From positions 1-64,000 of the forward strand of contig NZ_FPKR01000007.1 of assembly GCF_900119825.1 (NCBI RefSeq): a stretch of 64,000 nt of DNA. Reading direction: 5' to 3'. The notes below the pieces were generated by a model that was given only the letters and a program-made list of their open reading frames with translations, searched no databases and had not been told where the DNA came from. Each line of letters opens with the position of its first letter. Within the stretch, counting starts at the first letter, position 1. The stretch comes from Chitinimonas taiwanensis DSM 18899 (lineage in GTDB: Bacteria > Pseudomonadota > Gammaproteobacteria > Burkholderiales > Chitinimonadaceae). The translations under genes and the position numbers were made by a program. Positions 26,570-35,704 of the stretch are shown here, piece after piece.

Positions 26570-27865
26570 CTATCGGGCGGCGTCTGCCAGCAGACTGCGC
26601 ATATCGGCCAGCACGGCACTAATCGCTGTCGCATCCCAGCGTGCTGCGTCGTAGTTGACGTTGATGCCCAGCTGCCCGTGCAGGGTGGCCACGGCGCTGA
26701 ACAGCGGCTGGCCGGGCATGGGGAAGAGTGCGAAGCCGGCTTCATCCAGCGCCAGCGGCAGATTGCTCGGTGGTGTCAGGCGGCCGACATTGCTGAGCAG
26801 GCTGTGCTGCGGGCTGGCGGCCAGTATGTGCGCAAACTGGGCAATGCCTGCGTCGGAGGCCGGCAGGCGTGGTGGGCCCGGCATCAGCTGGAAGAACAGA
26901 TGACCGTCTCCACGGTGCAGACAGTGCTGGATATCGGTGCTGAGCAGGCGCCCGAGCGACCACAGGTCCTCATGCGGCGGCAGCTGCAGACGGCTGCTGA
27001 GCAGGCTGACGGCAAAGGCCGGCGTATGGTCGGGCAGGGGCGGCGTGCAATGTGCGCGCAGATCGACCGGGCTGGTCAGCGCCAGCGTGGGCGCCGCCTG
27101 TGGCCCAAAGCGGCCTGCCAGTGCGCGCAGCTGGGCCGCGCCGACCACGCCATGCACCGAGGTAGCGGCAGCACGGGCACGCGCCGCCAGCCGCGTGGTA
27201 TGCGCCGCGTCCAGCTCGATGCGTTGGCTGCGCGGCAGCATGGCCAGGCCTGGCCGTGCATCGTAGCCGGGCTGGTCCTGCGGTTTGCCGAGCGGCGCAA
27301 ACTCGGCCTTGCGTGCGGCTTTGAGCGCTGTGAGAGCAGCTTCGCCAGCCGCGCCGCGCCATTGCGGCGGAAAACCGGCATGTAGGGGTGGTAAGGCGCT
27401 GCGCGTCTCGATAGACAGGGCGGGCTGCCCTGCCAGCTGCAGCACTTCCCACAGCAGGGCGAAGGCCGAGCGCCCATCGGCAATGCTGTGCTGAAAGATC
27501 AGCGCCAGTCGCCAGCGCCCATCATCCCAGCGCTGCCAGCGTGCACGTAGCAGGGGTGCCGCAGCCAGTGCAAAGGGTTGCACGATCGCATCAGCCAGAT
27601 CCTGACGGCCGTCGTCCTCGGGCAGCACGCAGTCCAGCTCAAGGTCGCCGGCCTGGGGCAGAAAGTGCAGCGCCTGCGCGGCATCGCGCGCAATGGCAAC
27701 CCGCAGCAGCGGGTGGGCGGCCTGCACGCGCTGCAGGGCCGCGCGCAAGGCGTCTTCCTGCAGCGGTGTGCGGCTGTCGGCATACACGGCGAAATTCATC
27801 GACGACACCTGATCGAGCATCCAGAACAGGCTTTCGGCGGGGTCGAGCGGGCGGGGCAGGGTCAT
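26570..27865 (-). CDS. Stand-alone condensation-fold acyltransferase
   Basis: 431 residues. FQHSIADGRSAFALLWEVLQ holds the HxxxDG catalytic motif of condensation domains, WS/DGAT and PapA-type acyltransferases. N-terminal MTLPRPLDPAESLFWMLDQVSSMNFAVYADSR fits the start of the condensation/AATase fold, and SLGRLLSTDIQHCLHR with LLSNVGRL recalls the DFGWG-like region. It is not fused to any carrier or adenylation domain, so it may make esters from acyl-CoA or act on alcohols, lipids or small molecules. No other biosynthetic genes adjoin it; the gene starts 116 bases from the divergent DMT gene. Confidence 0.7.
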   Translation of the reverse strand: MTLPRPLDPAESLFWMLDQVSSMNFAVYADSRTPLQEDALRAALQRVQAAHPLLRVAIARDAAQALHFLPQAGDLELDCVLPEDDGRQDLADAIVQPFALAAAPLLRARWQRWDDGRWRLALIFQHSIADGRSAFALLWEVLQLAGQPALSIETRSALPPLHAGFPPQWRGAAGEAALTALKAARKAEFAPLGKPQDQPGYDARPGLAMLPRSQRIELDAAHTTRLAARARAAATSVHGVVGAAQLRALAGRFGPQAAPTLALTSPVDLRAHCTPPLPDHTPAFAVSLLSSRLQLPPHEDLWSLGRLLSTDIQHCLHRGDGHLFFQLMPGPPRLPASDAGIAQFAHILAASPQHSLLSNVGRLTPPSNLPLALDEAGFALFPMPGQPLFSAVATLHGQLGINVNYDAARWDATAISAVLADMRSLLADAAR

Positions 27866-27980
27866 GGCGGGCTCCGATCAAGACCGAAATCATGTTCGAG
27901 AGAACACGCTGCCGACAAGCGTTATATATCGCGCCGCGCTGTTACACTCGCGCGCTTCTCCCGGCCCGAGATGGCGCCCT

Positions 27981-28877
27981 ATGCTGCTTTCCTATGATCT
28001 GCTCGCCCTGGCGGCGGCAGCCTGCTGGGCCCTCGGTTCGGTACTGGCGGTTGGCCCGGCCCGCCACCTGGGTTCGCTGGCCTTTAATCGCTGGCGCCTG
28101 GCCATCGTGGCCAGCGCGCTGTGGCTGTTCACCGTGCTGGCGGGTGGCTGGCAGAGCCTGACGCCCGGCCTGATCGGCGCGATGGCGCTCAGCGGCCTGA
28201 TCGGCATCTTTATCGGCGATACGGCGCTGTTCGCCGCCATGAACCGACTCGGCCCGCGCCGTACCGGCGTGCTGTTTGCCAGCCATGCGGTGCTCACCCC
28301 TTTACTCGGCTTTGTCTTGTTTGCCGAAACCCTGGGAGGGCAGGCCCTACTGGGAGCTGTGTTGACGGTGGCCGGGGTGATGACGGCGGTCTTCCTGGGG
28401 CGCCGCGCCGAGGAAACCCATGAGTGGGAAGCCGATCGTGGCGATGTACGCTTGGGCGTGGCGCTCGCGCTCCTGGCCGCGCTATGCCAGGCCGGCGGCA
28501 CCCTGGTGGCCAAGCCGGCCATGGCCAGCGGCGTCGATCCGGTCGCGGCCGCGGCCGTGCGCATCAGCACCGGCTTTCTCTTGCATGCCTTGCTCCTGCT
28601 GGCGGGGGTGCGCGCGGCTCAGGCTCACCACCCGCTGACCGCCACCGTGCTGCGCCAGACGGCCACCAATGGCCTGATCGCGGTTGGCCTGGGCATGACC
28701 CTGGTGCTGGTGGCGCTGGAACATGGCAATGCCGGCATGGTGGCCATCCTGTCTTCGGTGTCGCCGGTGCTGGTGCTGCCGCTGCTGTGGTGGCGCTTGG
28801 GTCGCCCGCCAGCCGCTGGTGCCTGGTTGGGCGCCTTGCTGACGGTGCTGGGTACGGCGCTGATCCTGGCGCGTTAA
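27981..28877 (+). CDS. EamA/DMT-superfamily transporter
   Basis: 298 residues, ten predicted helices in two EamA repeats. MLLSYDLLALAAAACWALGS at the start and GDTALFAAMNRLGPRRTGVL in the first half are typical; EHGNAGMVAILSSVSPVLVLP in the second. Exports small metabolites. ATG 27981 is the start that keeps the first helix; the open frame further up overlaps the divergent acyltransferase start. No clear RBS. Next gene follows 29 bases after. Confidence 0.8.
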   Translation: MLLSYDLLALAAAACWALGSVLAVGPARHLGSLAFNRWRLAIVASALWLFTVLAGGWQSLTPGLIGAMALSGLIGIFIGDTALFAAMNRLGPRRTGVLFASHAVLTPLLGFVLFAETLGGQALLGAVLTVAGVMTAVFLGRRAEETHEWEADRGDVRLGVALALLAALCQAGGTLVAKPAMASGVDPVAAAAVRISTGFLLHALLLLAGVRAAQAHHPLTATVLRQTATNGLIAVGLGMTLVLVALEHGNAGMVAILSSVSPVLVLPLLWWRLGRPPAAGAWLGALLTVLGTALILAR

Positions 28878-28906
28878 GCTTCCCAATCTGCAAAGCGGAG
28901 ACTCGC

Positions 28907-29830
28907 ATGCTCTATATCCATGTGCCCGAGCAGGGCGACCACTGGCAGGCCTTGCTGCAGGCAGCCTTGCCTGAGATGCCGGTGCTGGCGGCACCGAGCG
29001 AGGTTGATACGGACCAGGTGCGCTTTCTCGCCACCTGGCGCCCGCCCGAGGGCCTGTTCGCGCGCTTTCCCCGTCTGGAGGCAGTGTTTGCGCTGGGTGC
29101 CGGCGTCGATCGTTTCCTGGCGCGGCCTGATCTAGATCCGGCGGTCGCCCTGATCCGCCTCAGCGATGCCGGTATGGCGCGCCAGATGCTCGAGTATGTG
29201 CAGTTCGGCCTGCTGCGTTTCCAGCGCCGCATGGATGAATACCGTGCGCTGCAAACCCAGGGCAGCTGGCAGGTGCTGGCACAGCGCGATGCGAGCGAGC
29301 TGCGCGTCAGCGTGCTGGGCTTGGGAGCGATCGGTGGTCAGGTCGCGCTGGGCCTCGCGGCGGCTGGCTACCGCGTCAGTGGTTGGAGTCGCAGCGCTAA
29401 GGCACTGCCCGGTGTGCGCTGTCTGCACGGCGAGGCGGCACTGGATACGCTGCTAGGCGAAACCGATGCGCTGGTGATGATCTTGCCGAACACCCCGGCC
29501 ACGCGCGGCCTGCTGGATGCGCGCCGCCTGCAGCTGCTGCCATCGGGCGCCATCGTGATCAATGCCGGGCGCGGCGAGCAGCTGGACCTGGACGCGCTGC
29601 TGGCCGGCCTGCGCAGCGGTGCACTGGGCGGTGCCCAGCTGGATGTGTTTCCCGAGGAGCCGCTGCCGGCCGAGCACCCTGCCTGGCAGACGCCGCGCCT
29701 GCATATCACGCCGCATGTGGCCGCGATGACCTTGCCGGCACCGTCGGCCCTACAGGTGGCGGCTAATCTGCGCGCGCTGCTGGCGGGCCAGCGCCCCCAG
29801 GGTCTGGTCGATCGAGCGCGCGCTTACTAA
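28907..29830 (+). CDS. ghrA: D-2-hydroxyacid dehydrogenase, GhrA type
   Basis: 307 residues. NAD(P)-binding VLGLGAIGGQVALGLAAAGY with VSGWSRSAKAL as in GhrA (glyoxylate/hydroxypyruvate reductase A). Catalytic residues: Arg in VINAGRGEQLD, Glu in DVFPEEPLP and His in TPHVAAMT. It reduces glyoxylate or hydroxypyruvate with NAD(P)H. ATG 28907 has CGGAG 6 bases upstream. Its last 4 bases overlap the convergent small gene behind it. Confidence 0.85.
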   Translation: MLYIHVPEQGDHWQALLQAALPEMPVLAAPSEVDTDQVRFLATWRPPEGLFARFPRLEAVFALGAGVDRFLARPDLDPAVALIRLSDAGMARQMLEYVQFGLLRFQRRMDEYRALQTQGSWQVLAQRDASELRVSVLGLGAIGGQVALGLAAAGYRVSGWSRSAKALPGVRCLHGEAALDTLLGETDALVMILPNTPATRGLLDARRLQLLPSGAIVINAGRGEQLDLDALLAGLRSGALGGAQLDVFPEEPLPAEHPAWQTPRLHITPHVAAMTLPAPSALQVAANLRALLAGQRPQGLVDRARAY

Positions 29831-30129
29831 CGCAAATGCCCGATGTAGCGGCTGCTGGCATCCGCCGCGGCGGGGCGGGCCAGGTTTTCCTTGATCTGCT
29901 CGAGCAGTGGCTTGTGCGCCATCGTCTTGGGCTGGCTGAACAGGGCCTGCTCGAAGCGGTTGACCGCCTCGGCCAGCTCGGCCGAGCTGTCGCCGCGCGC
30001 GAGGCGGATGATCTCGCGCGCATAGTCTGGATTACTGACCATCCATTCGGGGTCGGTGATGCGGCCTATCTTGCGCCGTATCATCACGTGCAGATGGGCC
30101 GCCAGGGCCAGCAGTTCATTGTGCGTCAT
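29827..30129 (-). CDS. Hypothetical protein, 100 residues
   Basis: Unrecognised. Starts MTHNELLALAAHLHVMIRRK and ends ASSRYIGHLR; mainly helical, with an RLARGDSSAELAEAV segment and a basic C-terminus. GAGGTG precedes the ATG at 30129 by 7 bases, and the reading is in normal codon use, so it is probably real. Convergent with ghrA by 4 bases. Could be a regulatory or helix-turn-helix-like protein, but no motif proves it. Confidence 0.55.
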   Translation of the reverse strand: MTHNELLALAAHLHVMIRRKIGRITDPEWMVSNPDYAREIIRLARGDSSAELAEAVNRFEQALFSQPKTMAHKPLLEQIKENLARPAAADASSRYIGHLR

Positions 30130-30170
30130 CGTGTGCACCTCGCTTGACTGGCACCGGTCGCGATCGGTTT

Positions 30171-30187
30171 GCCCCACCGGGTGGGGC
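30171..30187. repeat. Hairpin between amtB and hypothetical gene
   Basis: 7-bp stem GCCCCAC/GTGGGGC, 3-base loop, in the gap downstream of amtB on the minus strand. No T-run. May be a weak terminator. Confidence 0.35.
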
Positions 30188-30254
30188 AGGATGAGCGTGT
30201 GCCGGCGCTAAGATCCGGCGCCGCGGGCTGCCGCGGCGCATTGCCCACCTCTGT

Positions 30255-31577
30255 TCAATCCAGCCGCTCGCCATGCTGGGACAGGTCGAGGCCGAGTAGC
30301 TCCTCGTCCTCCGGTACGCGCAGGCCGACGATCAGGTCGACCAGCTTGAGGATGATGGCGCTGGCCAGCAGGCTGTAGGCAAACACCGCGCCCGCGGCGA
30401 TGGCCTGGGTGGCAAGGTCCGCCGTTACGCCACCGATTTCCTTGCGCGCGAACACGCCGGTCAGCAGCGCGCCGACCAGACCGCCTATGCCATGCACGCC
30501 CCATACATCCAGCGAATCATCGGCGCCCAGCAGGCGCTTGAGGCCGGTGGCACCCCAGTAGCAGGCTACGCCTGCGGCAAGGCCGATCAGCAGCGCGCCA
30601 TTGACTGCCACGAAGCCGGAGGCCGGCGTGATGGCGACCAGGCCTGCCACAGCGCCCGAGCACAGGCCCAGCATGGACGGTCGGCCGCGCACCAGCCACT
30701 CGGCCAGCATCCAGCCCAGCGCGCCGGTGGCGGCGGCCAGGTGGGTGACCAGCAGGGCCATGCCGGCCCGACCATCGGCCGCACCGGCCGAACCGGCATT
30801 GAAGCCGAACCAGCCCACCCAGAGCAGTGCCGCGCCGACCATGGTCAGGCCCAGATTGTGGGGAATGAAGGCTTCCTGGCCCCAGCCCTGGCGCCGCCCG
30901 AGCATATAGGCCGCCATCAGGCCGGCTGCCCCAGCATTGATATGCACGACGGTGCCGCCGGCGAAGTCGAGTGCGCCCATGCCGGCCAACCAGCCACCCG
31001 GCTCCCATACCCAGTGGGCGACCGGCGCATAGACGAGCAGCGACCACAGGGTCATGAAACAGAGCAGGGCGGAGAAGCGCATGCGCTCGGCAAAGGCGCC
31101 GCAGATCAGCGCTGGGGTGATGATGGCGAAGGTGAGCTGGAACAGCGCGAACACCGACTCGGGCACGGTAGGCATCAGCGGATGCACCGACAGCTGGCCG
31201 GCTTCCTTGAAGTAGATGAGACCTTCGAGCATCCATCTATCCAAGCTGCCCAGCCAGGGTGAACCGGGCGTAAACGCCAGGCTGTAGCCCACCACCACCC
31301 AGAGCACCGACACCAGCGCGCAAATGGCGACCGCCTGGCTCAGCGTGGCCAGCACGTTCTTCTTGCGCACCATGCCGGCATAGAACAGGGCCAACCCAGG
31401 CAGGGTCATCAGCAGTACCAGGGCGGTAGCCATCATCAACCAGGCGGTATCGCCTGCGCTGATCTGGCTGGCCGGCACCACGACGGGGCCGCTGGCCTGG
31501 GCGGTAGAGAAGACAAGCACCGGCGCAAGGCCGGTACGCAGTAACACAGCAGCAAACGCTGGCAGGCGAGGCAACAT
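30255..31577 (-). CDS. amtB: Ammonium transporter AmtB
   Basis: 440 residues with a signal peptide (ends near TAQAS) and eleven helices. Amt signature GLALFYAGMVRKKNVLATLS, twin pore His in AHWVWEPGGWLAGMGALDFAGG and VWGVHGIGGLVGAL, and a C-terminal EDEELLGLDLSQHGERLD that binds PII proteins. Moves ammonium or ammonia across the inner membrane. ATG 31577 is preferred over a TTG because GGGGG lies 8 bases upstream. glnK is not adjacent, unlike many glnK-amtB operons. Confidence 0.92.
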   Translation of the reverse strand: MLPRLPAFAAVLLRTGLAPVLVFSTAQASGPVVVPASQISAGDTAWLMMATALVLLMTLPGLALFYAGMVRKKNVLATLSQAVAICALVSVLWVVVGYSLAFTPGSPWLGSLDRWMLEGLIYFKEAGQLSVHPLMPTVPESVFALFQLTFAIITPALICGAFAERMRFSALLCFMTLWSLLVYAPVAHWVWEPGGWLAGMGALDFAGGTVVHINAGAAGLMAAYMLGRRQGWGQEAFIPHNLGLTMVGAALLWVGWFGFNAGSAGAADGRAGMALLVTHLAAATGALGWMLAEWLVRGRPSMLGLCSGAVAGLVAITPASGFVAVNGALLIGLAAGVACYWGATGLKRLLGADDSLDVWGVHGIGGLVGALLTGVFARKEIGGVTADLATQAIAAGAVFAYSLLASAIILKLVDLIVGLRVPEDEELLGLDLSQHGERLD

Positions 31578-31774
31578 CGGCAATACCCCCTGTTATTGGA
31601 ATCGACCCTCGTGGGCCCAGGGGTTTAGCAGGAGCTATGCCATCTGCGGGCATGGTTGCAAATGATTGAAATGGCAGGGTTTTTCGTGTTGGTTCGAGCA
31701 CTGCGTCGGGCTGCCGAACCGGCTTGGTGCGTGCTGGCGTGCGCCGACTGCTGCCATGGTGCGCGCGGGCCCGC

Positions 31775-32065
31775 CTAGTCGGTCATCTCATAACTCATCT
31801 TCAGGATACCGGCCAGCAGGCTGGCCCCCAGCGAGATACCGATGCCCCAGGCCAGGTATTCCCAGTGGTCAATGGCCAGCGCCAGCCCTGGCACCTTGAA
31901 CAGCCCGCTCTGTTCGAGCAGGAAGGCGAGGAATAGGCCGATGGCGCCAAATAGGAGCAGCAGGGTCAGCTTGAGAAAGCGGCCGGCCCAGCGGTCGGCG
32001 CGCTCGGCCGGCGTGGTCTGGCGGGCGATCAGATCGGCCAGTGGGTCCAGGTGCGGGGTAGTCAT
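31775..32065 (-). CDS. Small two-helix membrane protein
   Basis: 96 residues. An N-terminal soluble part TTPHLDPLADLIARQTTPAERADRW, then helices at about 30-50 and 66-86 (LTLLLLFGAIGLFLAFLLEQ, WGIGISLGASLLAGILK). I do not recognise the family; topology and size suggest a subunit or accessory protein. Placed 34 bases after the sulfurtransferase stop on the same strand, so it may be cotranscribed. The start at 32065 avoids overlap with the stop region of the upstream gene. Confidence 0.5.
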   Translation of the reverse strand: MTTPHLDPLADLIARQTTPAERADRWAGRFLKLTLLLLFGAIGLFLAFLLEQSGLFKVPGLALAIDHWEYLAWGIGISLGASLLAGILKMSYEMTD

Positions 32066-32099
32066 GGCTTGCCTTGATGGGAGTCGTGCTGCCCGCAGT

Positions 32100-32948
32100 C
32101 TAGACGCTGGCGCCGCGTGCGACAGGTCGGTTTGCATCGGCGCACCACTCGCTCCAGGAACCTGGATAGAGCCGGCTGCCAGGCAGGCCCGCCAGGTCGA
32201 GGGCGAGCAGATTGTGGCAGGCGGTCACGCCCGAGCCGCACTGTTGCACGGTGTCGTGTACATCGCGGCCATCCAGCAAGGCCAGCCATTCGCGGCGCAG
32301 CTGCTCGGCCGGTTTGAAGCAGCCGTCGACATCCAGATTGAGCTGGAAGAAGCGGTTCAGGGCGCCGGGGATGTGGCCGGCCACTGGGTCCAGCGTTTCG
32401 CCCTCGCCGGCAAAGCGGCCCGGCGCACGCGCGTCGATCAGCACGAAGTCCTGCCGGTCCAGATTATCCAGCACGGTATCGGCATCCACGCTCCAGGCTG
32501 CTTGCGGCTGCGGCTGCCAGCTACTGGCCTGCGCGCTGGGTACTTGGGTGCTGAGTGGACCGCCCGCACGCAGCCAGGCCGGTAGCCCGCCATCCAGTAC
32601 CTGCACTGTGCTGAAGCCTAGCCAGCGCAATAACCACCAGGCCCGTGCCGCATACATGCCGCCTTGCGCGTCGTAGACCACCACGCGTCGGCCGGTGTCC
32701 AGCCCCAGGCCGGCCAGACGGCTGGCCAGCTGCTGTGCATCGGGCAAGGGGTGGCGGCCGTTGCGACCAGTCTTCGGGCCGGACAGGTCCTCGTCCAGGT
32801 GCAGGAAATGCGCGCCGGGCAGATGGCCTTGCGCATAAGCCTGGCGGCCGGCTTCGGGCTGGCTCAGGTCATGGCGGCAGTCAAACAGCAGCAGCTCAGG
32901 CTGATCGAGCAGGGGCAGCAGGGCTTGGGCCGAAATCAGGGCGGACAT
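32100..32948 (-). CDS. sseA: Rhodanese-type sulfurtransferase (MST-like)
   Basis: 282 residues, two rhodanese domains (about 1-135 and 155-280). The catalytic loop CGSGVTAC places the nucleophile at Cys237; CG-S-G-V-T is the motif of 3-mercaptopyruvate sulfurtransferases rather than thiosulfate ones. Also WSVDADTVLDN before the second domain and GHIPGALNRFFQ. It moves sulfur from mercaptopyruvate to cyanide or thiol acceptors. ATG 32948 is chosen by homology; the open frame upstream is not supported. Gene symbol follows E. coli. Confidence 0.87.
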   Translation of the reverse strand: MSALISAQALLPLLDQPELLLFDCRHDLSQPEAGRQAYAQGHLPGAHFLHLDEDLSGPKTGRNGRHPLPDAQQLASRLAGLGLDTGRRVVVYDAQGGMYAARAWWLLRWLGFSTVQVLDGGLPAWLRAGGPLSTQVPSAQASSWQPQPQAAWSVDADTVLDNLDRQDFVLIDARAPGRFAGEGETLDPVAGHIPGALNRFFQLNLDVDGCFKPAEQLRREWLALLDGRDVHDTVQQCGSGVTACHNLLALDLAGLPGSRLYPGSWSEWCADANRPVARGASV

Positions 32949-33140
32949 GGTGTGGCGTTCTCGCTGGCAAGAGGGATGGGGCGGTGTGGCAGGGCTTGTG
33001 GCGTAAATCACGCGGCTTTGAGTGTAATCGGCCCGCTCGCTGCGTGGATGAGGCAAATTCATCGGCCTGTCGTTTAGGGATCAATATAATGCGGCGCTGA
33101 TATGACGGTGCACCCGCCTACCCCTGGGTGCGCTCTGCAC

Positions 33141-33157
33141 CCGGGCGACGCGCCCGG
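33141..33157 (+). repeat. Hairpin in EAL-gene leader
   Basis: Perfect 7-bp stem CCGGGCG/CGCCCGG with a 3-base loop, near other GCACCC/GGGTGC repeats at about 33110-33142. The leader may fold; no known riboswitch pattern is recognised. Confidence 0.4.
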
Positions 33158-33195
33158 CGTGACTGCACACACTGATCGGGTGCCCCCACCACGCC

Positions 33196-34791
33196 ATGAC
33201 CGCCAGCCTGCTGACGCCTTTCCCGCCCCTGTTGCAGGCCCTAAGTTTTGGCCTGTTCGCCATGGCCGTCGTACATGTCTGCCAGCGCCTGGTGGAGCGC
33301 TCGGCCATGGTGATCGGGTCGGCAGCCCGCCATGTGGCCTTTTCACGTGCGGCCATGGGCATCGGCTCGATGGTCTGGGCGCTGGATGCGGGCGGCATGT
33401 TTATGTATCCGGGTCGGTTGCCCCAGCCGGCGCAATTGGCGCCGTCGATTGCCGCGCTGATCATCCTGGTCGCTACCTGCCGGTTGACCGTGCCGGCCCT
33501 GGCAGGTACCCGGCGCAGCATCTGGGTGGCGCTGGCCGCCATCGGCCTGGCACTGGGCATGCTGCTTGGCCATCTGGTGCTGGTCAGCAGCTTTGGTGCC
33601 CAGCTGGGTCAGTTCAATTGGCAGGCCGCGCTGGCCGGGTTGTTGCTGGCCGGCGTGCTGGCCACCTCGCTGGCTCTGCGCCACCGTTCGGCCCGTTTGC
33701 GCGCGATCCAAGCGCAGTTCCAGCCGCTGGGCTGGCCGGACAAGGCCCTGGCCGCGCTGGCCATCGTGCCGCTGCATTGGCTGCTGATGAATATGCTGCC
33801 CCTGCCCAGCCAGCTTCCAGCCGCGGCGACCGAGGGCATGCCACTGCTGATCACCCTGGTGCTGTTCGGCATGCTGATGGCGCTCGATTACCTGCGCCAC
33901 CTGCCCAGCGATCTGCAGGCCGATGCCGCCGGCAAGCTGCCCATGCCTTATGGTGGGGTGGAAAGCATGGTGCCGGCCAGCCAGCAGCTGGCCATCCTGA
34001 TCGAACATCTGCCGCGCCTCTTGTCCAGCGCGGCGCTGCGCCTACATTTCCAACCGATTGTGGATACCCAGGGTGAACTGCGCCGCCTTGAGGTATTGAG
34101 CCGCATTGACGACACGCTGCTGGGCCGCGTGCATCCCGAGCGCTTCTTCCGCGCCTGTGACCTGGCTGGGCTGACCGTGCTGGCCGACCGCACCGTGCTG
34201 CTCGGCGCGCTGGCCCACGTGCATGCCTGGCAGCGCGGGCAGGGGCCGCGCCTGTGCATCACGGTGAATGTCGCGCCGCAGACCCTGCTGGACGCTGGCT
34301 TCGAAGCCTGGCTGTTGCACCAGTTGCATATGTATGCGATCGAGGCCTGGCGCTTGAAACTGGAGCTGACCGAGCATGCGCTGATCGCCAATGCCGGCGC
34401 CATGGGCGATGCGCTGCGCAGCCTGAAGCGGGCTGGCATCGGCGTGTTGATGGATGATTTCGGCGCCGGCTACTCCTCGCTTGGCCTCTTGGCCGACCTG
34501 CCCATCGAGGGCATCAAGTGTGACCGTCAGCTGATCCATGCCCTGCCCACCGACCGCAAGCGCCAAGTACTGCTGCGCCATGCCTGCCAGCTGGCGCGTG
34601 AGCTCGGTCTGAGCGTAACGGTGGAGGGGGTGGAAAGCGCCGAAGAGGCGCTCTGGGTCAGGCGGCTGGGGGCGGAATTGCTGCAGGGCTTTCATCTGGC
34701 CAAGCCGATGGCGGCCGAGTCCCTGCTGGCTTGGCATGCACAACAGCAGCCGTCGCCAGTAGCGCAGGCGCAGGTAATACCTACGGTCTAG
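33196..34791 (+). CDS. Membrane EAL-domain phosphodiesterase, MHYT-like sensor
   Basis: 531 residues. About seven N-terminal helices (1-235) hold AMGIGSMVWALDAGGMFMY, like a MHYT repeat (GxGIWSMHFxGM) with the His replaced. The C-terminal EAL domain (about 280-515) has EVLSR instead of EALxR, NVAPQTL, LELTEHAL, MDDFGAGYSSLG, IKCDRQLI, VEGVES and LQGFHLAKPM. Thus the metal and catalytic residues (Glu, Asn, Glu, Asp-Asp, Lys, Glu) are kept although EAL reads EVL. It probably degrades c-di-GMP in response to a membrane signal. No GGDEF domain. Its end overlaps the convergent DMT gene by 11 bases. Confidence 0.8.
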   Translation: MTASLLTPFPPLLQALSFGLFAMAVVHVCQRLVERSAMVIGSAARHVAFSRAAMGIGSMVWALDAGGMFMYPGRLPQPAQLAPSIAALIILVATCRLTVPALAGTRRSIWVALAAIGLALGMLLGHLVLVSSFGAQLGQFNWQAALAGLLLAGVLATSLALRHRSARLRAIQAQFQPLGWPDKALAALAIVPLHWLLMNMLPLPSQLPAAATEGMPLLITLVLFGMLMALDYLRHLPSDLQADAAGKLPMPYGGVESMVPASQQLAILIEHLPRLLSSAALRLHFQPIVDTQGELRRLEVLSRIDDTLLGRVHPERFFRACDLAGLTVLADRTVLLGALAHVHAWQRGQGPRLCITVNVAPQTLLDAGFEAWLLHQLHMYAIEAWRLKLELTEHALIANAGAMGDALRSLKRAGIGVLMDDFGAGYSSLGLLADLPIEGIKCDRQLIHALPTDRKRQVLLRHACQLARELGLSVTVEGVESAEEALWVRRLGAELLQGFHLAKPMAAESLLAWHAQQQPSPVAQAQVIPTV

Positions 34792-35704
34792 CTGCAGCCA
34801 GCTCGGCGCGCGGGCGCGCCGGCAGGGTGGCCAGCAACACCCCGAGCAGGGCGATGGCAAACGCCAGCAGCTGTAGGCCGCTCAGGGTCTCGCCCAATAC
34901 CAGCACCCCGACCAGCGCGGCGGAAATCGGCAGCATCACCGTGAACACCCCGCCCTGGCTGGCCGGCACGCCCTTCAGGCCGGTCATCCACAGCCACACC
35001 GTCCATACGCTGGCTGCCAGCGAATAGAACAGCAGCAGCACCCAATGGCCAGCCTGCACGCTGGCAAAGTCGAAAGACCACGCGAAATACAGGCCAAGCG
35101 GGGTCATCAGCACAAAGCCCCAAAGATTGATCAGGGCGGTGATGCGCTTGGGGCCGATGCTGCCGGTCAGCTTCTTGCCGATCACCGCATAGGCGGCCTC
35201 GCAGATCACCGCACCGAAGACCAGCAGATTACCGAGCCAGGCCCGATCGGCAGCTGCGCTGCCGGCCGCATGGCTGGGCTTGGCCAGTGCCAGCAAGCCT
35301 ATGCCCAGCCCGGCGCAGGCTACCGCCGCCCAGACTCGACCGGAGATGCGTTCCTTCAGGAAGAACCAGCTGAGCAGCGCCACCACCGCCGGAATCGCCG
35401 CCATGATCACGCCGGCCGATACCGCCGAGGTCAGGCTGACGCCGAACAGCATGCAGATGCTGAACAGGAAATTGCCGAGGAAGGATTCGAGAAACAGCAG
35501 CTTGCGCGTCTGCGCGCTCATCGGCGCCTCGCTGGCCGGCTTCCTCAGCCAGTGCAGCATGGCCAGCCCGCCGATGCCAAAGCGCAGCCAGGCGAGCAGG
35601 AACACCGGCAGCGCCGCCACCAGCGGCTTGGACAGCGCAACATAGCTGCCAACCAGCGCCATGCTGGCAGCGAGACAGAGATAGGCGAGGGGGCGGTTCA
35701 GCAT
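34781..35704 (-). CDS. EamA/DMT-superfamily transporter
   Basis: 307 residues, ten predicted helices in two EamA repeats. PLAYLCLAASMALVGSYVAL at the start, LTSAVSAGVIMAAIPAVVAL in the first repeat and LKGVPASQGGVFTVMLPISAALVGVLVLGE in the second are typical of this family. Exports or imports small metabolites; substrate unknown. Start ATG 35704 keeps the first helix; the frame is open upstream without a ribosome site. Third such transporter in the window, not closely alike the other two by eye. Confidence 0.82.
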   Translation of the reverse strand: MLNRPLAYLCLAASMALVGSYVALSKPLVAALPVFLLAWLRFGIGGLAMLHWLRKPASEAPMSAQTRKLLFLESFLGNFLFSICMLFGVSLTSAVSAGVIMAAIPAVVALLSWFFLKERISGRVWAAVACAGLGIGLLALAKPSHAAGSAAADRAWLGNLLVFGAVICEAAYAVIGKKLTGSIGPKRITALINLWGFVLMTPLGLYFAWSFDFASVQAGHWVLLLFYSLAASVWTVWLWMTGLKGVPASQGGVFTVMLPISAALVGVLVLGETLSGLQLLAFAIALLGVLLATLPARPRAELAAARP

